Shown here piece after piece: positions 16,199-25,231 of a stretch of DNA of 64,000 nt. This stretch comes from VRUE01 sp963702175. Its GTDB lineage: Bacteria; Actinomycetota; Thermoleophilia; Solirubrobacterales; 70-9. The stretch covers positions 1,426,001 through 1,490,000 of the forward strand of contig OY969721.1 of the NCBI GenBank assembly GCA_963702175.1, in the 5' to 3' direction. A model generated the notes under the pieces. That model ran no database searches and was not told where the DNA came from. It saw nothing but the letters and a program-made list of their open reading frames with translations. The position numbers and the translations under genes were made by a program. How positions within the stretch are numbered: position 1 is the first letter of the stretch; each line of letters opens with the position of its first letter.

Positions 16199-19078
16199 AT
16201 GTCCCGGGAACCGAGCACACGGGCGGACCTGATGTCCGCCCAAGAGCGGGTCGCGCGCCACGGCGAGGGCGCGCTGCTCGTTGCCGGCGCCGCCGGTACC
16301 GGCAAGAGCGAGGCCCTGGCTCGGCGGCTGGCACTTCTCGCCGATGAGGGCGTCCCTGCCGAGCAGGTCCTGGTGCTGGCCTCCAACCGCGCCGCCGCGC
16401 AGCGCCTGCGCGAGCGGATCGAGGTGCTGCTGCCTAGCCCGCGCGAGGAGCTCTGGGTCGGCACCTGGGAGGAGATCGGCGAGCGGCTGCTGCGCCGCCA
16501 CTCCGACGCGGCCGGGCTCGACCCCTTCTTCGACGTGGTCGGGCGGGCGGAGCGGCTGGCGATGCTGCTCGACAGCCTCGACGACCTGCCCCTCCGCCAC
16601 CACGAGATTCGCGGCAACCCGGCAGGGCTACTGGCGGGAATGCTCGAGCGGATCGACACCCTGAAGGCAGGCTGCGAGCCACCCGATCCAGAGCTGGTCG
16701 ACCTCTACGCCGCTCACGACCGCATCGTCGCCGCCAGCGGCAGCCTCGACCGCGGTGACGTCTTCCTGACCCTAAACCGGCTGTTTACCGAGCAACCGGA
16801 GGTAAGGCAATCAGTGGCGGGTCGATTCCCGCACATCATGGTCGACGAGCTAGAGGACACCACCCCCGCTCAACGGGCCATCCTCGCAACGCTGGCCACC
16901 GAGCACCAGAACCACCTCTACGCCCTGGAGGCGCCGGGAACGAGCCTCGCCGCCTGGTTCGAGGGAGCCTTCCCAGAGGGAGACGCAGTGGCGCTGGAGC
17001 ACCGGTTCCGCCAGCCACCCCTGCGTTTCTGGCGCTGTACCAACGAGCGCGCAGAGGCGCAGGCTGTTGCCCGCGAGACCGAGCACCTACTGGCGACCGG
17101 TGCCTCGCCGGAGCAGATCTGCGTGCTGATCGACGACCCAGCCGCCAAGGGCGGGCCGGTCGCGGCGGCGATGGAGGAGCGCGGCATCCCCTTCCACCTC
17201 GCCGGCCCGGCGGCGCTCTTCCAGCGTCCCGAGGTCCGCGACGCGCTCGCCTGGCTGCGGGTGCTCGCCGACCCGGCCGACTCGGCGGCGGCGGCGCGGG
17301 CGCTCAACCGACCGCCGGTCGAACTGCGCTCCACTGACCTCGCCCGGCTGACCACAATCGCCCGCCGCCGCAAGCTCGACATGGTCTCCGCCTGCGAAGC
17401 GGCGCTCGGCAGCCCGCAGATCCCACCCGAGGCGCGGGAGCGGATCCAGGCCTTCCTCAAGCTCTACAGAGAAGCGGCGCGGGCGATGGAGGAGCGGCGC
17501 GCGGACGTCTTCGTGCGGCGCCTGATCGAGCGGGTCGGCCTGCGCCACCAGCGCCTCTTCGCCGCCGAGCCGGAGGTGGCCGAGCGGCTGCTCGGCCTCT
17601 CGCGCCTGGCCGAGCTGGCGACCGCCTGGGCTCGTCGCGAGCCGCACGGCTCGACCCGCGACTTCACCCGCTACCTGAGCGCGGTCGCCGACGCCGGGGT
17701 TGAGCCTGCCGGCGGCGAGGAGCCGCCGGCGCCGGGATCGGTGCTGGGGCTGGACCGCGCCGCGGCCAAGGGGATGGAGTTCGAACACGCCTTCGCCCTC
17801 GGACTGGAGAGTGACAGCGGCGCGGAGCGGATCGGCCACCCGGCGCGGAGCGGTCTGGTCCTCTCGCGGGTTGAGCGGGGTGAGGAAGGTGAGTCCCGTC
17901 CCTCCACCTTCTACGAGAGCGCGCTGGCCGCGGCGGGCGGCGCGGAGGAGCCCCACCGCGAGGAGCTCTTCGGGCCCGCCGAAGGCCTCCACGCCACCTA
18001 CCGCAAGCTGCGCGAGGAGGTCCTCGAGGCGACCTGGAAGGCCGGCCGGGAGCTCACCGAGCCGCGGCTCGACACTGCGATCGACGTCAACCGGGCGATC
18101 GCCCGCCACCTCGAGCTGCTGAAGCTGGCGGCGCTCGCGCAGCGCCCCGGCGAGGAGCCGATGCCGGAGGCGATCGAGGCCGTCAACGGCCTCCTGCGCC
18201 AGGTCGCCACGCCGGAGCAGCAGGCCGAGCTCGACGCCTCGACCCTCGACGCCTACCTGCTCGACACCGAGCGTGAGGGGGACCGGCGGCGCCGGCTGAT
18301 CGCCTCCCGCCACGAGCCCTCGCTCGAGGCCTTCCTGCCGCGCCGTCGCGACGGCGGCCTCAGCCTCTCCGCCTCCGACCTCGACCTCTACCTGACCTGC
18401 CCGCTGAAGTACAAGTTCGCCCGCGTCTTCGGCATCCCCCAGGAGCCGACGATCAACCAGCGCTTCGGCATCCTCGTCCACAACGTGCTCGAGAGCTTCC
18501 ACCGGGAGCGGGCCGAAGGAGAGGAAGAAGGCCTGGAGCGACTGATGGACCTATACGAGGCCGGCTGGCGCAAAGGCGGCTTCGGCACCAGCGACGACGA
18601 GCTGCAGTACCGCGAACGCGGCCGCGAGGCGATGCGCCTCTACTGGGAGCGGGAGAGCGTCGCCGAGGGGGAGCCGGTCTGGCTGGAGAAGCAGTTCGAC
18701 TTCCAGGTCGGGCCGCACCACGTGCGCGGCCGCGTCGACAGGGTCGACCGCCTGCCGGGCGGCGACTACGAGCTGATCGACTACAAGACCGGCGAACGTA
18801 AGAGCGAAGCCGACCTGGAGAGCGACCTACAGCTCGCCCTCTACCGGCTCGCCGCCCGCGAGGCCTGGGACATCGAGGCGGGAATCGGCAGCTACTACTA
18901 CGTGCTCGACGCGGACAAGGTCGCCGCCCCGGTCAAGCCCGACGACGCCGAGCGGGTCGAGCGGACGGTGCTGCAGGTCGGCGAGGGAGTCCTCGGGCAG
19001 GACTTCGAGCCGACTCCCTCACCCACAGTCTGCAGCTGGTGCGACTACCGGCTGATCTGCCCTGCGGCAGAGAGCTGA
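16199..19078 (+). CDS. AddB/RecB-like helicase-nuclease with Fe-S-type PD-(D/E)XK domain
   Basis: A 959-residue protein of the UvrD/RecB superfamily. The Walker A motif is GAAGTGKS (residues 30-37), motif Ia LVLASNRAAAQRLR, motif II VDELED (215-220) and a motif-IV-like LEHRFRQPP. Motif III lacks the usual QxxY, and no clear motif VI arginine is visible, so helicase activity may be reduced, as in AddB. The C-terminus is a PD-(D/E)XK nuclease (VHNVLESFH, IDYKTGERK near 860, QLALYRLAA). Cysteines at about 731 (TCPLKYKF) and 944-953 (CSWCDYRLICP) fit the 4Fe-4S staple of AddB/AdnA. Likely role: processing of double-strand breaks. No partner subunit is adjacent. Confidence 0.8.
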   Translation: MSREPSTRADLMSAQERVARHGEGALLVAGAAGTGKSEALARRLALLADEGVPAEQVLVLASNRAAAQRLRERIEVLLPSPREELWVGTWEEIGERLLRRHSDAAGLDPFFDVVGRAERLAMLLDSLDDLPLRHHEIRGNPAGLLAGMLERIDTLKAGCEPPDPELVDLYAAHDRIVAASGSLDRGDVFLTLNRLFTEQPEVRQSVAGRFPHIMVDELEDTTPAQRAILATLATEHQNHLYALEAPGTSLAAWFEGAFPEGDAVALEHRFRQPPLRFWRCTNERAEAQAVARETEHLLATGASPEQICVLIDDPAAKGGPVAAAMEERGIPFHLAGPAALFQRPEVRDALAWLRVLADPADSAAAARALNRPPVELRSTDLARLTTIARRRKLDMVSACEAALGSPQIPPEARERIQAFLKLYREAARAMEERRADVFVRRLIERVGLRHQRLFAAEPEVAERLLGLSRLAELATAWARREPHGSTRDFTRYLSAVADAGVEPAGGEEPPAPGSVLGLDRAAAKGMEFEHAFALGLESDSGAERIGHPARSGLVLSRVERGEEGESRPSTFYESALAAAGGAEEPHREELFGPAEGLHATYRKLREEVLEATWKAGRELTEPRLDTAIDVNRAIARHLELLKLAALAQRPGEEPMPEAIEAVNGLLRQVATPEQQAELDASTLDAYLLDTEREGDRRRRLIASRHEPSLEAFLPRRRDGGLSLSASDLDLYLTCPLKYKFARVFGIPQEPTINQRFGILVHNVLESFHRERAEGEEEGLERLMDLYEAGWRKGGFGTSDDELQYRERGREAMRLYWERESVAEGEPVWLEKQFDFQVGPHHVRGRVDRVDRLPGGDYELIDYKTGERKSEADLESDLQLALYRLAAREAWDIEAGIGSYYYVLDADKVAAPVKPDDAERVERTVLQVGEGVLGQDFEPTPSPTVCSWCDYRLICPAAES

Positions 19079-19521
19079 CGGCCTTCTTCCCGCATTGCCC
19101 GGTAGCCGCCGTAGGCGATCCCAACGGCGGCCGCCAATGCAAGAAAGATCGGCAATTGAAGCGTTCCTTCATAGGTAACGGTCCCCCACGCGGTTCCCAT
19201 CAAGCCAAAGTTGGGGGGGTAGACGATCCGGTAGAGGATCAGCACCGCTGAGATGACGCCAAGGATCGCCACCACTGCGTTGGTCGGTGCGCCTTGTTTG
19301 AGGACAACACGCAGCCCTATCTCGTAGAGAGTGACGGTGATCACGATTAGAAGCACGATCGGGATGTAATTGAGCGCTTCCCAGGCGCTGCGGCTGACGC
19401 TGAAGAGGTTGAATGAGTCCTCTGAGCTCTCCATTCCGAACCAGTCGAAGAACATGAAAACAAAGAGCAGAATCGCTGAGACACCTGCAATCTTCTCGCC
19501 GTGGGGCCTGTGGAAATCCAT
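19045..19521 (-). CDS. Small four-helix membrane protein (intact copy of a tandem duplication)
   Basis: 158 residues from ATG 19521 (MDFHRPHGEKIAG). Four hydrophobic segments are visible: VSAILLFVFMFFDWFGM, YIPIVLLIVITVTLYEIG, NAVVAILGVISAVLILYRIV and LPIFLALAAAVGIAYGGY, followed by RAMREEG. No known family is recognised. The 3' end overlaps the convergent helicase gene by 34 nt, and the last dozen residues are not shared with the second copy. The start codon overlaps the stop of the upstream degraded copy (TGATG). Confidence 0.65.
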   Translation of the reverse strand: MDFHRPHGEKIAGVSAILLFVFMFFDWFGMESSEDSFNLFSVSRSAWEALNYIPIVLLIVITVTLYEIGLRVVLKQGAPTNAVVAILGVISAVLILYRIVYPPNFGLMGTAWGTVTYEGTLQLPIFLALAAAVGIAYGGYRAMREEGRQLSAAGQISR

Positions 19522-19894
19522 CAGCCACTTAGCTCGCCGGATCGACGAGCTCGCCCTCGAGTACGCAGTTCCGCTGGGCCTCGATGGCCTTCTTCCCGCA
19601 TTGCCCGGTAGCCGCCGTAGGCGATCCCGCACGCGGCCGCCAGCGCGAGGAAGATCGGCAATCGGACCGTGCCTTCGTACGTGATGGTCCCTTCGATGCC
19701 GAGGATGGGCGGGTCGAGGGTCCGATAGAGGATCAGCACCGCCGAGATGAGGCCAAGGATCGCCACCACTGCGTTGGTCGGTGCGCGAAGTTTGAGAGCT
19801 TGACTCCGAACCAGTCGAAGAACATGAAAACAAAGAGCAGAATTGCCGAGAAGCCCGCGATCCGCTCACCGTTGCTGGGTCTATCTAGGCCCAC
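19521..19894 (-). pseudogene. Internally deleted, frameshifted copy of the adjacent membrane gene
   Basis: Reading from a GTG at 19894, the frame encodes the first helix (ERIAGFSAILLFVFMFFDWF) almost as in the neighbour. It then jumps to the segment before the third helix, losing about 45 codons. The junction also shifts the frame, so the downstream part (VVAILGLISAVLILYRTLDP) continues in another frame. The last stretch, GIAYGGYRAMREEG, is nearly identical to the intact copy and 43 nt near 19583-19625 are shared exactly. A truncated product from the GTG at 19769 cannot be excluded. Confidence 0.7.
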
Positions 19895-20031
19895 CTGCCA
19901 CTTCCCTTTCTAGTCCGAAACGCGGAGGGAACCTATACGAGAAGCTTTTTGTATGTCAAATGAAACTTGTCTTAAACAGTGAGGTGGAGTGATCTACAGC
20001 AGTGAAACTATTTAGACCACTGTAAGTGTGT

Positions 20032-20892
20032 TCAGTCGCCCTGCTGGCGGAGGAAGCGCTGGAAGTCGCGGGCGAGGGTGTCGGCTGAGGGTAGGTCCTC
20101 GGACTCATCGAGCTGTTCGGACTGCTCGCTCTCGATGCGCTGGACCAGCTCCTCGATCTCGGGGTTGGCGGCGATCGCGCGGCCGATCTGCTCTTCGTAG
20201 CCGGTCGCTTCCTCCTCCAGGTCGGTGGCGTCGACGGCGACGCCGGTCAGGCCTTCGAGCCGGCGCAGCAGGGCGAGGGCCGCCTTCGGGTTGGGGACGG
20301 CGGCGACATAGTGCGGTACCGCCGCCCAGAGCGAGGCCGAGGTCATCCCGAGCTGGCGACAGCAGTCATGGACGACGCCGACAATGCCGGTCGGGCCCTC
20401 GTAGTTAGAGCGGGTCAGGTCGAGCTCCTCGACCAGCTGCTCGTCGGAGGCAAGACCGGTGATCGGCACCGGCAGGGTGTGCGAGACCTCCGCCACCAGC
20501 GCCCCCATCGTCACCACCATCTCCACGCCGAGGGTCTCGGCCGCGGTCGCGATCGTCTCCGAGAAGGTGCGCCAGCGCAGGTTCGGCTCGGTGCCGTCGA
20601 GCAGGATCAGGTCGCGGTCGGCGGCTGGGACGCGGGCGGTGGCGAAGGCGTTGCGGGGCCAGTCAATGCGGCGCGACTGGCCGTCGCTGAGGATGATCGT
20701 CGGCCTCGTCGCCTGGAAGTCGAAGTACTCCTCTGGATCGAGCTCGGCGAGCGCCTCCGCGTCGAGCGAGTCGGCCATCGTCGCCAGCGCGGTCGAAGCG
20801 GAGGCCGCAGCGTCGTTCCAACCCCGGAAGGCACAGACGAGGATCGGCGAGCGAAGCTGGGGAACGTCTCCTTCCCATCTCAGCGAGTCCAC
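20032..20892 (-). CDS. PAC2 family (proteasome-assembly-chaperone-like) protein
   Basis: A 286-residue member of the PAC2 family, recognised from VPQLRSPILVCAFRGWNDAA at the N-terminus, LILLDGTEPNLRWRTF, and the conserved VVTMGALVAEVSHTLPVPIT. Actinobacterial PAC2 proteins are usually annotated as proteasome-assembly-chaperone or ATP-grasp-associated proteins, but their function is not settled. The C-terminal 50 residues are acidic with coiled-coil character (IEELVQRIESEQSEQLDE). Its start is only 13 nt from the divergent ABC ATPase gene. Confidence 0.85.
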   Translation of the reverse strand: MDSLRWEGDVPQLRSPILVCAFRGWNDAAASASTALATMADSLDAEALAELDPEEYFDFQATRPTIILSDGQSRRIDWPRNAFATARVPAADRDLILLDGTEPNLRWRTFSETIATAAETLGVEMVVTMGALVAEVSHTLPVPITGLASDEQLVEELDLTRSNYEGPTGIVGVVHDCCRQLGMTSASLWAAVPHYVAAVPNPKAALALLRRLEGLTGVAVDATDLEEEATGYEEQIGRAIAANPEIEELVQRIESEQSEQLDESEDLPSADTLARDFQRFLRQQGD

Positions 20893-20905
20893 TCAATGAG
20901 GGTAG

Positions 20906-21694
20906 TTGACGAACGTCACGGTCGATGTGAATCAGGATTCACTAGCCTCTCCGCCAGTGCTCGAGTTGCGCGAGATCAGCAAGGCCTACCCAATCGGCGG
21001 CGAGATGGTCGAGGTGCTGCACGAAGTCTCGATGCAGATCCGTCCAGGCAAGCTGGTGGCGATCGTCGGCCCCTCCGGCAGCGGCAAGAGCACCCTGCTC
21101 AACCTGATCGGCACCCTGGACACGCCCAGCGGCGGGCAACTGCTCTTCGACGGCGCTGACATCGGCGGCCTCAGCCAGAAAGCCCGGGCGAGCTTCCGCG
21201 CCGCGAACCTCGGCTTCATCTTCCAGTTCTTCAACCTGATGCCGGGACTGACCGCGCGCCAGAACGTCGAGCTGGCGGCGGCGATCGGCGGGCGCGAGGG
21301 ACGGCGCTCACGACAGCGGGCCGGGGACCTGCTCGAGCAGGTCGGCCTTGCCCCGCAAGTCGACGCCCCGGCCCGCAACCTCAGCGGCGGCCAGATGCAG
21401 CGGGTGGCGATCGCCCGGGCGCTGGTCAACGAGCCCCGCCTGATCCTCGCCGACGAGCCGACCGGCAACCTCGACCAGCGCAACGCGGGGCAGATCCTCG
21501 AGCTGCTGCGGGCCCAGGCCTCGGGGGACCGGGCGGTGGCGATGGTGACCCACGACCACGACCTGGCCGAGCGCTTCGCCGACGAGATCGTCTCCCTGGT
21601 CGACGGCCGGATCGACGACCAGGTCGAGGCCTCGCGCAACGGCGGCCGGCGGCAGCGGCTCGTCTCCGGGCTGTCCTCACTGCTCGGCAGATGA
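20906..21694 (+). CDS. ABC transporter ATP-binding protein (MacB/LolD type)
   Basis: A 262-residue ATPase starting at TTG 20906 after GAGGG. Motifs: Walker A GPSGSGKST, Q-loop FIFQFFNLMPGLT, signature LSGGQMQR, Walker B LILADEPTG and the H-loop MVTHDH. FQFFNLMPGLT and the general layout match the MacB/LolD branch, which energises FtsX-like permeases rather than classical transport channels. The stop overlaps the permease ATG by 4 nt, so the two subunits are made together. Confidence 0.9.
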   Translation: MTNVTVDVNQDSLASPPVLELREISKAYPIGGEMVEVLHEVSMQIRPGKLVAIVGPSGSGKSTLLNLIGTLDTPSGGQLLFDGADIGGLSQKARASFRAANLGFIFQFFNLMPGLTARQNVELAAAIGGREGRRSRQRAGDLLEQVGLAPQVDAPARNLSGGQMQRVAIARALVNEPRLILADEPTGNLDQRNAGQILELLRAQASGDRAVAMVTHDHDLAERFADEIVSLVDGRIDDQVEASRNGGRRQRLVSGLSSLLGR

Positions 21695-24204
21695 GCGGCA
21701 TCCGCTCGCAGCTGCGACTGACCGCGCTGCTGACCCGCCACCTGCTGCACGTGATGCGGCGGCAGCGGACCCGGGTCGCGGTGCTCTGGGCGGCGCTGGC
21801 CCTGGCCCTCGGCATCGGCATCGGCCTGCTCGCCTTCACCAGCAGCATCGAGGACTCCTTCCGCGAGCGCGGCGAGGCCCTGAGCGGCGTCTCCGACGTC
21901 CAGGTGGAGGCGGTCGGCACCTCCTCGCTCCCGGCCGGGCTGCCCGCACGGCTGGAGCGGATCGAGGGCACGCGCTACGCGGTCCCGCTGGCCCAGCAGC
22001 GAGTCACGCTGGAAGCGGAAGGGGAGCGGACCGTCGCCACGGCGATCGGGGTCGACCGCTCCGCCCGTCGCCTGCGGGGCGCCGTCCAGCGCGACCTCGG
22101 CATGCGCGCTGGCCGCTCGGCCCGGCCAGGCCTGGCGCTGAGCACGGCACTTGCCGGCGAGCTCGGTGTCCGGCGTGGCGAGCGGCTGCGGCTCTTCGCC
22201 TACGATCGCGCACCGCGTTTGCGCGTCGCCCGGGTCGTCGAGGTCGAGCCGACGATCGAGGACGTGATCACGCTGCCCAGGCGGCGGCTCGAGGCGCTGC
22301 GCGGAGCGCCGGGCAAACCGACGGTGATCTACGTCAAGCTCGCCCCCGGCGCCTCGGCCGGCAACTGGGAACGCAGGGCGGAGCGCGTCCTCCCGGCCGG
22401 CTCGGCGCTGACCAGCGCCGAGCGCAGCCAGGAGGAGCTCGGTCACGTGCTCGACTTCACCGTGCGGGCGCCGACCCTCGTCTTCGGCATGGTCGTGCTG
22501 GCAATCGCGGCGCTGCTGATCTACGTGCTGCAGTTGATGCGGATGCTGGAGCGCCAGGAGGACCTCGGCCTGCTGCGCGCGCTGGGCTCGCGGCGGCTGC
22601 CGCTGATCCTCGCCGAGAGCCTCATTCTCGCCGTCCTGCTGATTTCCGCGATCCCGGCCGGAGTGCTGATCGGCACCCCGATCGCCCACTACCTGGCTGC
22701 CCAGGTCCCGACCTACCTGACCGATGTCTTCGGCTTCAACATGCAAGTCGATGTGCGGCCCGGCGCCGTCGCCGTCTCCGCCGCGCTGGCCCTCGTCGTC
22801 GGGGTGGCGGCGACGGTCGGCGCGCTGGTCTCGGCCCGCGGCTCGATCGCTGAGCAGCTCGGCCGCTCGCCGCAGGCGGGGGCGACCGTCGTCTCGACGA
22901 TCTCGTTGCGGTCGGCGCTGGGCCTGCTCGGGGGTGGGGGCGGCCTGCTTGCAATTAGCCTCGTGCTCAGCAACCTGGGCCTCTACCCGGTCGCCGTGGT
23001 GCTGATCCTGATCGGCCTGGCGATGGTGACGCCGGGCGTAGTCGGCCTGGTCGCGATCGGGCTCAGCCGCCGCGGCGACGACAGCTCCAAGGCGGTGATG
23101 GTGGCCCGTGGCGCGATCGAGGCGAACCCGCGGCGGGCAGCGCTGGCGGCGGCGATCATGGCGCTTGGGATCGCCGCGGTGATCCCGCCCCAGCTCTCCG
23201 AGCGCGCCCTGGTCGACCGGATCGGACTGCTCACCGACGCGGTTCGCCCCGGCGCCCAGGAGCTGCGCGCCTCCGAAGACGCCTTCTCCAGCGTCCCGAT
23301 CACGAGCCGCTACGCGCGGCAGGCGCTGCGCGATCCCTCGGCCGAAGCGGAGCCGACGGCTTTCGCCTTCATCCCCTACGAAGGCCGCAGGATCGAGCTG
23401 CGGGCGACCGCGACCGACGAGCGCGGCGGGCTCTTCGGCAGCGAGGGCATCGGCCTGCCGCGGCAACTGCCGAAGCTGCACGCCAACCCAGAGGACGTTC
23501 TGATCTCGCGGGTGATGGCGGCCGGGCTCGGGATCGAGACCGGCGACTCGATCGAGCTGAGCACCCCGGCCGGGCGGGAGAAGTTCGAGGTGCTGGGCGA
23601 GGTAGAGGACTTCGGCTGGCCCTCCGGCACGATCTACATGGACATCGGCCGCTACCGCGACCTCTACCGGACCGACGCGATCAGCGTCCTCGTCGCCGAC
23701 CGCCGCTCCGAGATCGATGCCGCAGCCCTGAAACGGCTGCGACCGCTGCACACCGTCTCCGGCGCCGAGTTCACCGAGACGATCAAAGGCCAGATGGACC
23801 AGAGCACCAAAGGGTTGGTCGCGATGCGGGCGCTGACCCTGCTCGCGGCGCTGGTCGCGGTCGGCGGCATCGTCACCACCTCGGTCTTCGCCCGGCGGCG
23901 GGAGTGGGCCGTGCTGCGGGCGATGGGGATGCGGGGGGGCGGCCTCTTCGCCGCGCTGGCCCTGGAGACGCTGCTGGTCATGACCCTGGGCGGGATCTGC
24001 GGCGCAATCGGCGGCGTCGTCTCCTTCCTCGGGCCCGGCCTCGGCTTCCTCGAGTCCCAGGGCTACGTGATCGACGAGGGAATCCCGATCTGGACCGTCG
24101 TAGCGGTGACCGCCGGCGCGACCTCAATCGGGGCGCTGGCGGCAGCGCTGCCGGCCTGGCTAACCGCTCGGGCGCCGCTCGCCAACGCCCTCTCCTACGA
24201 GTAG
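21691..24204 (+). CDS. FtsX-family ABC transporter permease
   Basis: An 837-residue permease with the duplicated FtsX/MacB layout: an N-terminal helix (VLWAALALALGIGIGLLAFT), a large extracytoplasmic domain, a bundle of helices around residues 265-480, a second extracytoplasmic domain, and a C-terminal FtsX module with RREWAVLRAMGMRGGGLFAA. With the overlapping ATPase it forms a complete mechanotransmitter-type exporter for lipids, peptides or drugs. A TetR gene follows 9 nt downstream and probably regulates the operon. Confidence 0.88.
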   Translation: MSGIRSQLRLTALLTRHLLHVMRRQRTRVAVLWAALALALGIGIGLLAFTSSIEDSFRERGEALSGVSDVQVEAVGTSSLPAGLPARLERIEGTRYAVPLAQQRVTLEAEGERTVATAIGVDRSARRLRGAVQRDLGMRAGRSARPGLALSTALAGELGVRRGERLRLFAYDRAPRLRVARVVEVEPTIEDVITLPRRRLEALRGAPGKPTVIYVKLAPGASAGNWERRAERVLPAGSALTSAERSQEELGHVLDFTVRAPTLVFGMVVLAIAALLIYVLQLMRMLERQEDLGLLRALGSRRLPLILAESLILAVLLISAIPAGVLIGTPIAHYLAAQVPTYLTDVFGFNMQVDVRPGAVAVSAALALVVGVAATVGALVSARGSIAEQLGRSPQAGATVVSTISLRSALGLLGGGGGLLAISLVLSNLGLYPVAVVLILIGLAMVTPGVVGLVAIGLSRRGDDSSKAVMVARGAIEANPRRAALAAAIMALGIAAVIPPQLSERALVDRIGLLTDAVRPGAQELRASEDAFSSVPITSRYARQALRDPSAEAEPTAFAFIPYEGRRIELRATATDERGGLFGSEGIGLPRQLPKLHANPEDVLISRVMAAGLGIETGDSIELSTPAGREKFEVLGEVEDFGWPSGTIYMDIGRYRDLYRTDAISVLVADRRSEIDAAALKRLRPLHTVSGAEFTETIKGQMDQSTKGLVAMRALTLLAALVAVGGIVTTSVFARRREWAVLRAMGMRGGGLFAALALETLLVMTLGGICGAIGGVVSFLGPGLGFLESQGYVIDEGIPIWTVVAVTAGATSIGALAAALPAWLTARAPLANALSYE

Positions 24205-24212
24205 GCATAGCG

Positions 24213-24881
24213 ATGACCGCCGGTAAAGACAAGCCCGGCACGAGCCGCTCCCGCGGCGACGCCACCCGCGAGCGGCTGCTCGAGGCGGCCGTCGAGCTGC
24301 TCGAAGAGGGCGGCTACGCAGCCGCCTCGGTGGCGGCGATCGCGGCCCGCAGCGGCGTCTCGGCGGGAGCGCTCTACCGTCACTTCCCCTCTAAGGCGGA
24401 GCTCTTCGTCGAGGTCTTCCGCGGTGCTGCGGAGAAGGAGCTGGCGGCCCTGCGCGAGGCCAGCTCGAAGCCCGGCAACGCCGTGGAAAAGCTCGACGCG
24501 ATCATTCGCGAGTTCACCGGCAGCGTCCTGGCGCGGCCCCGGCTCGCCTGGGCGCTCGGCTACGAGCCGGTCGACCCGCTTGTCGACGCCGAGCGGCTCG
24601 CCTACCGGCAGACCTACCGCGGCGGGCTGGCAACGCTGCTACGGGCCGGGATCGCCGCCGGCGAGCTGCCCGAGCAGGACGCCGACCTGACCGCGGCGGC
24701 GCTGATCGGCGCGATCTCCGAGTCGCTGGTCAGCCCGCTCTCGCCGGTCGCCGGCGAGGACATCCCGGTCGAGCAGCTGGTCACCTCGCTGTCCGCCTTC
24801 TGCCGCCGCGCGGTCGGGGTGAAGGAGCGGCGTCAGGCAGGTCGGTCGGGCAGGGCCAGGGCCCGACGCACCAGCCCGTAG
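24213..24881 (+). CDS. TetR/AcrR family regulator of the upstream ABC exporter
   Basis: 222 residues from ATG 24213, 9 nt after the permease stop. HTH at about residues 15-62 (RERLLEAAVELLEEGGYAAA, then SAGALYRHFPSKAELFVEVF). The C-terminal domain carries ARPRLAWALGYEPVDPLVDA and AAALIGAISESLVSPL, typical of actinobacterial TetR proteins next to efflux pumps. The 3' end overlaps the convergent TauE/SafE gene by about 49 nt. Confidence 0.88.
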   Translation: MTAGKDKPGTSRSRGDATRERLLEAAVELLEEGGYAAASVAAIAARSGVSAGALYRHFPSKAELFVEVFRGAAEKELAALREASSKPGNAVEKLDAIIREFTGSVLARPRLAWALGYEPVDPLVDAERLAYRQTYRGGLATLLRAGIAAGELPEQDADLTAAALIGAISESLVSPLSPVAGEDIPVEQLVTSLSAFCRRAVGVKERRQAGRSGRARARRTSP

Positions 24882-25213
24882 GCGATGAACAAGACTAGGG
24901 CGGCGAAGGAGAGCTCCAGGACGCGCTGGGACACCTCGTTGGCGACGACGACGCCCAACAGGACGCCGAGCGGCGAGAGGACTGCGACCACGAGGGCGGC
25001 GCGGAGGTTGACGTTGCCGTAGGAGCGCTGCCGCATCGTGCCGACGAGGGCGACGATGACGATCATCAGCAGCGAGGTCGACTCCGCCTCGACCTGGCCG
25101 AAGCCGAGGAAGATGGTCAGCGCCGGGACGAAGAGGACGCCGCCACCGACGCCGACCAGGCCGCCGGCGAGGCCGCCGGCGACAGCGAACAGGATCGCCA
25201 TCAGCTCATCCAT
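24833..25213 (-). CDS. Half-size TauE/SafE family membrane protein (1)
   Basis: 126 residues with four hydrophobic segments. The N-terminal motif GGLAGGLVGVGGGVLFVPAL is the signature of one TauE/SafE repeat (sulfite/organosulfur exporter family). Full-length members have two such repeats in about 250 residues, so this is a single-repeat protein. A second half-size gene lies 18 nt upstream in the same direction, suggesting that the two chains together make one transporter. Confidence 0.82.
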   Translation of the reverse strand: MDELMAILFAVAGGLAGGLVGVGGGVLFVPALTIFLGFGQVEAESTSLLMIVIVALVGTMRQRSYGNVNLRAALVVAVLSPLGVLLGVVVANEVSQRVLELSFAALVLFIAYGLVRRALALPDRPA

Positions 25214-25231
25214 CGCTTCCCCATTCCGCGC

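Noticed and set aside
15364..16659. A 431-residue version of the inositol-phosphatase protein
   Set aside because: The first 160 residues are Ser/Arg-rich and antisense to the helicase Walker A region; the phosphatase family begins near the GTG at 16179.
19976..20022. ACAGTG/CACTGT inverted hexamers in the AT-rich spacer downstream of the PAC2 gene
   Set aside because: Six bases 35 nt apart are expected by chance in such a spacer and no promoter or terminator geometry supports them.
20986..23751. A 921-codon open frame antisense to the ABC ATPase and permease genes
   Set aside because: GC-rich codon use leaves long open antisense frames. The translation is Arg/Gly/Asp-rich with no domain, while the plus strand has all ABC motifs.
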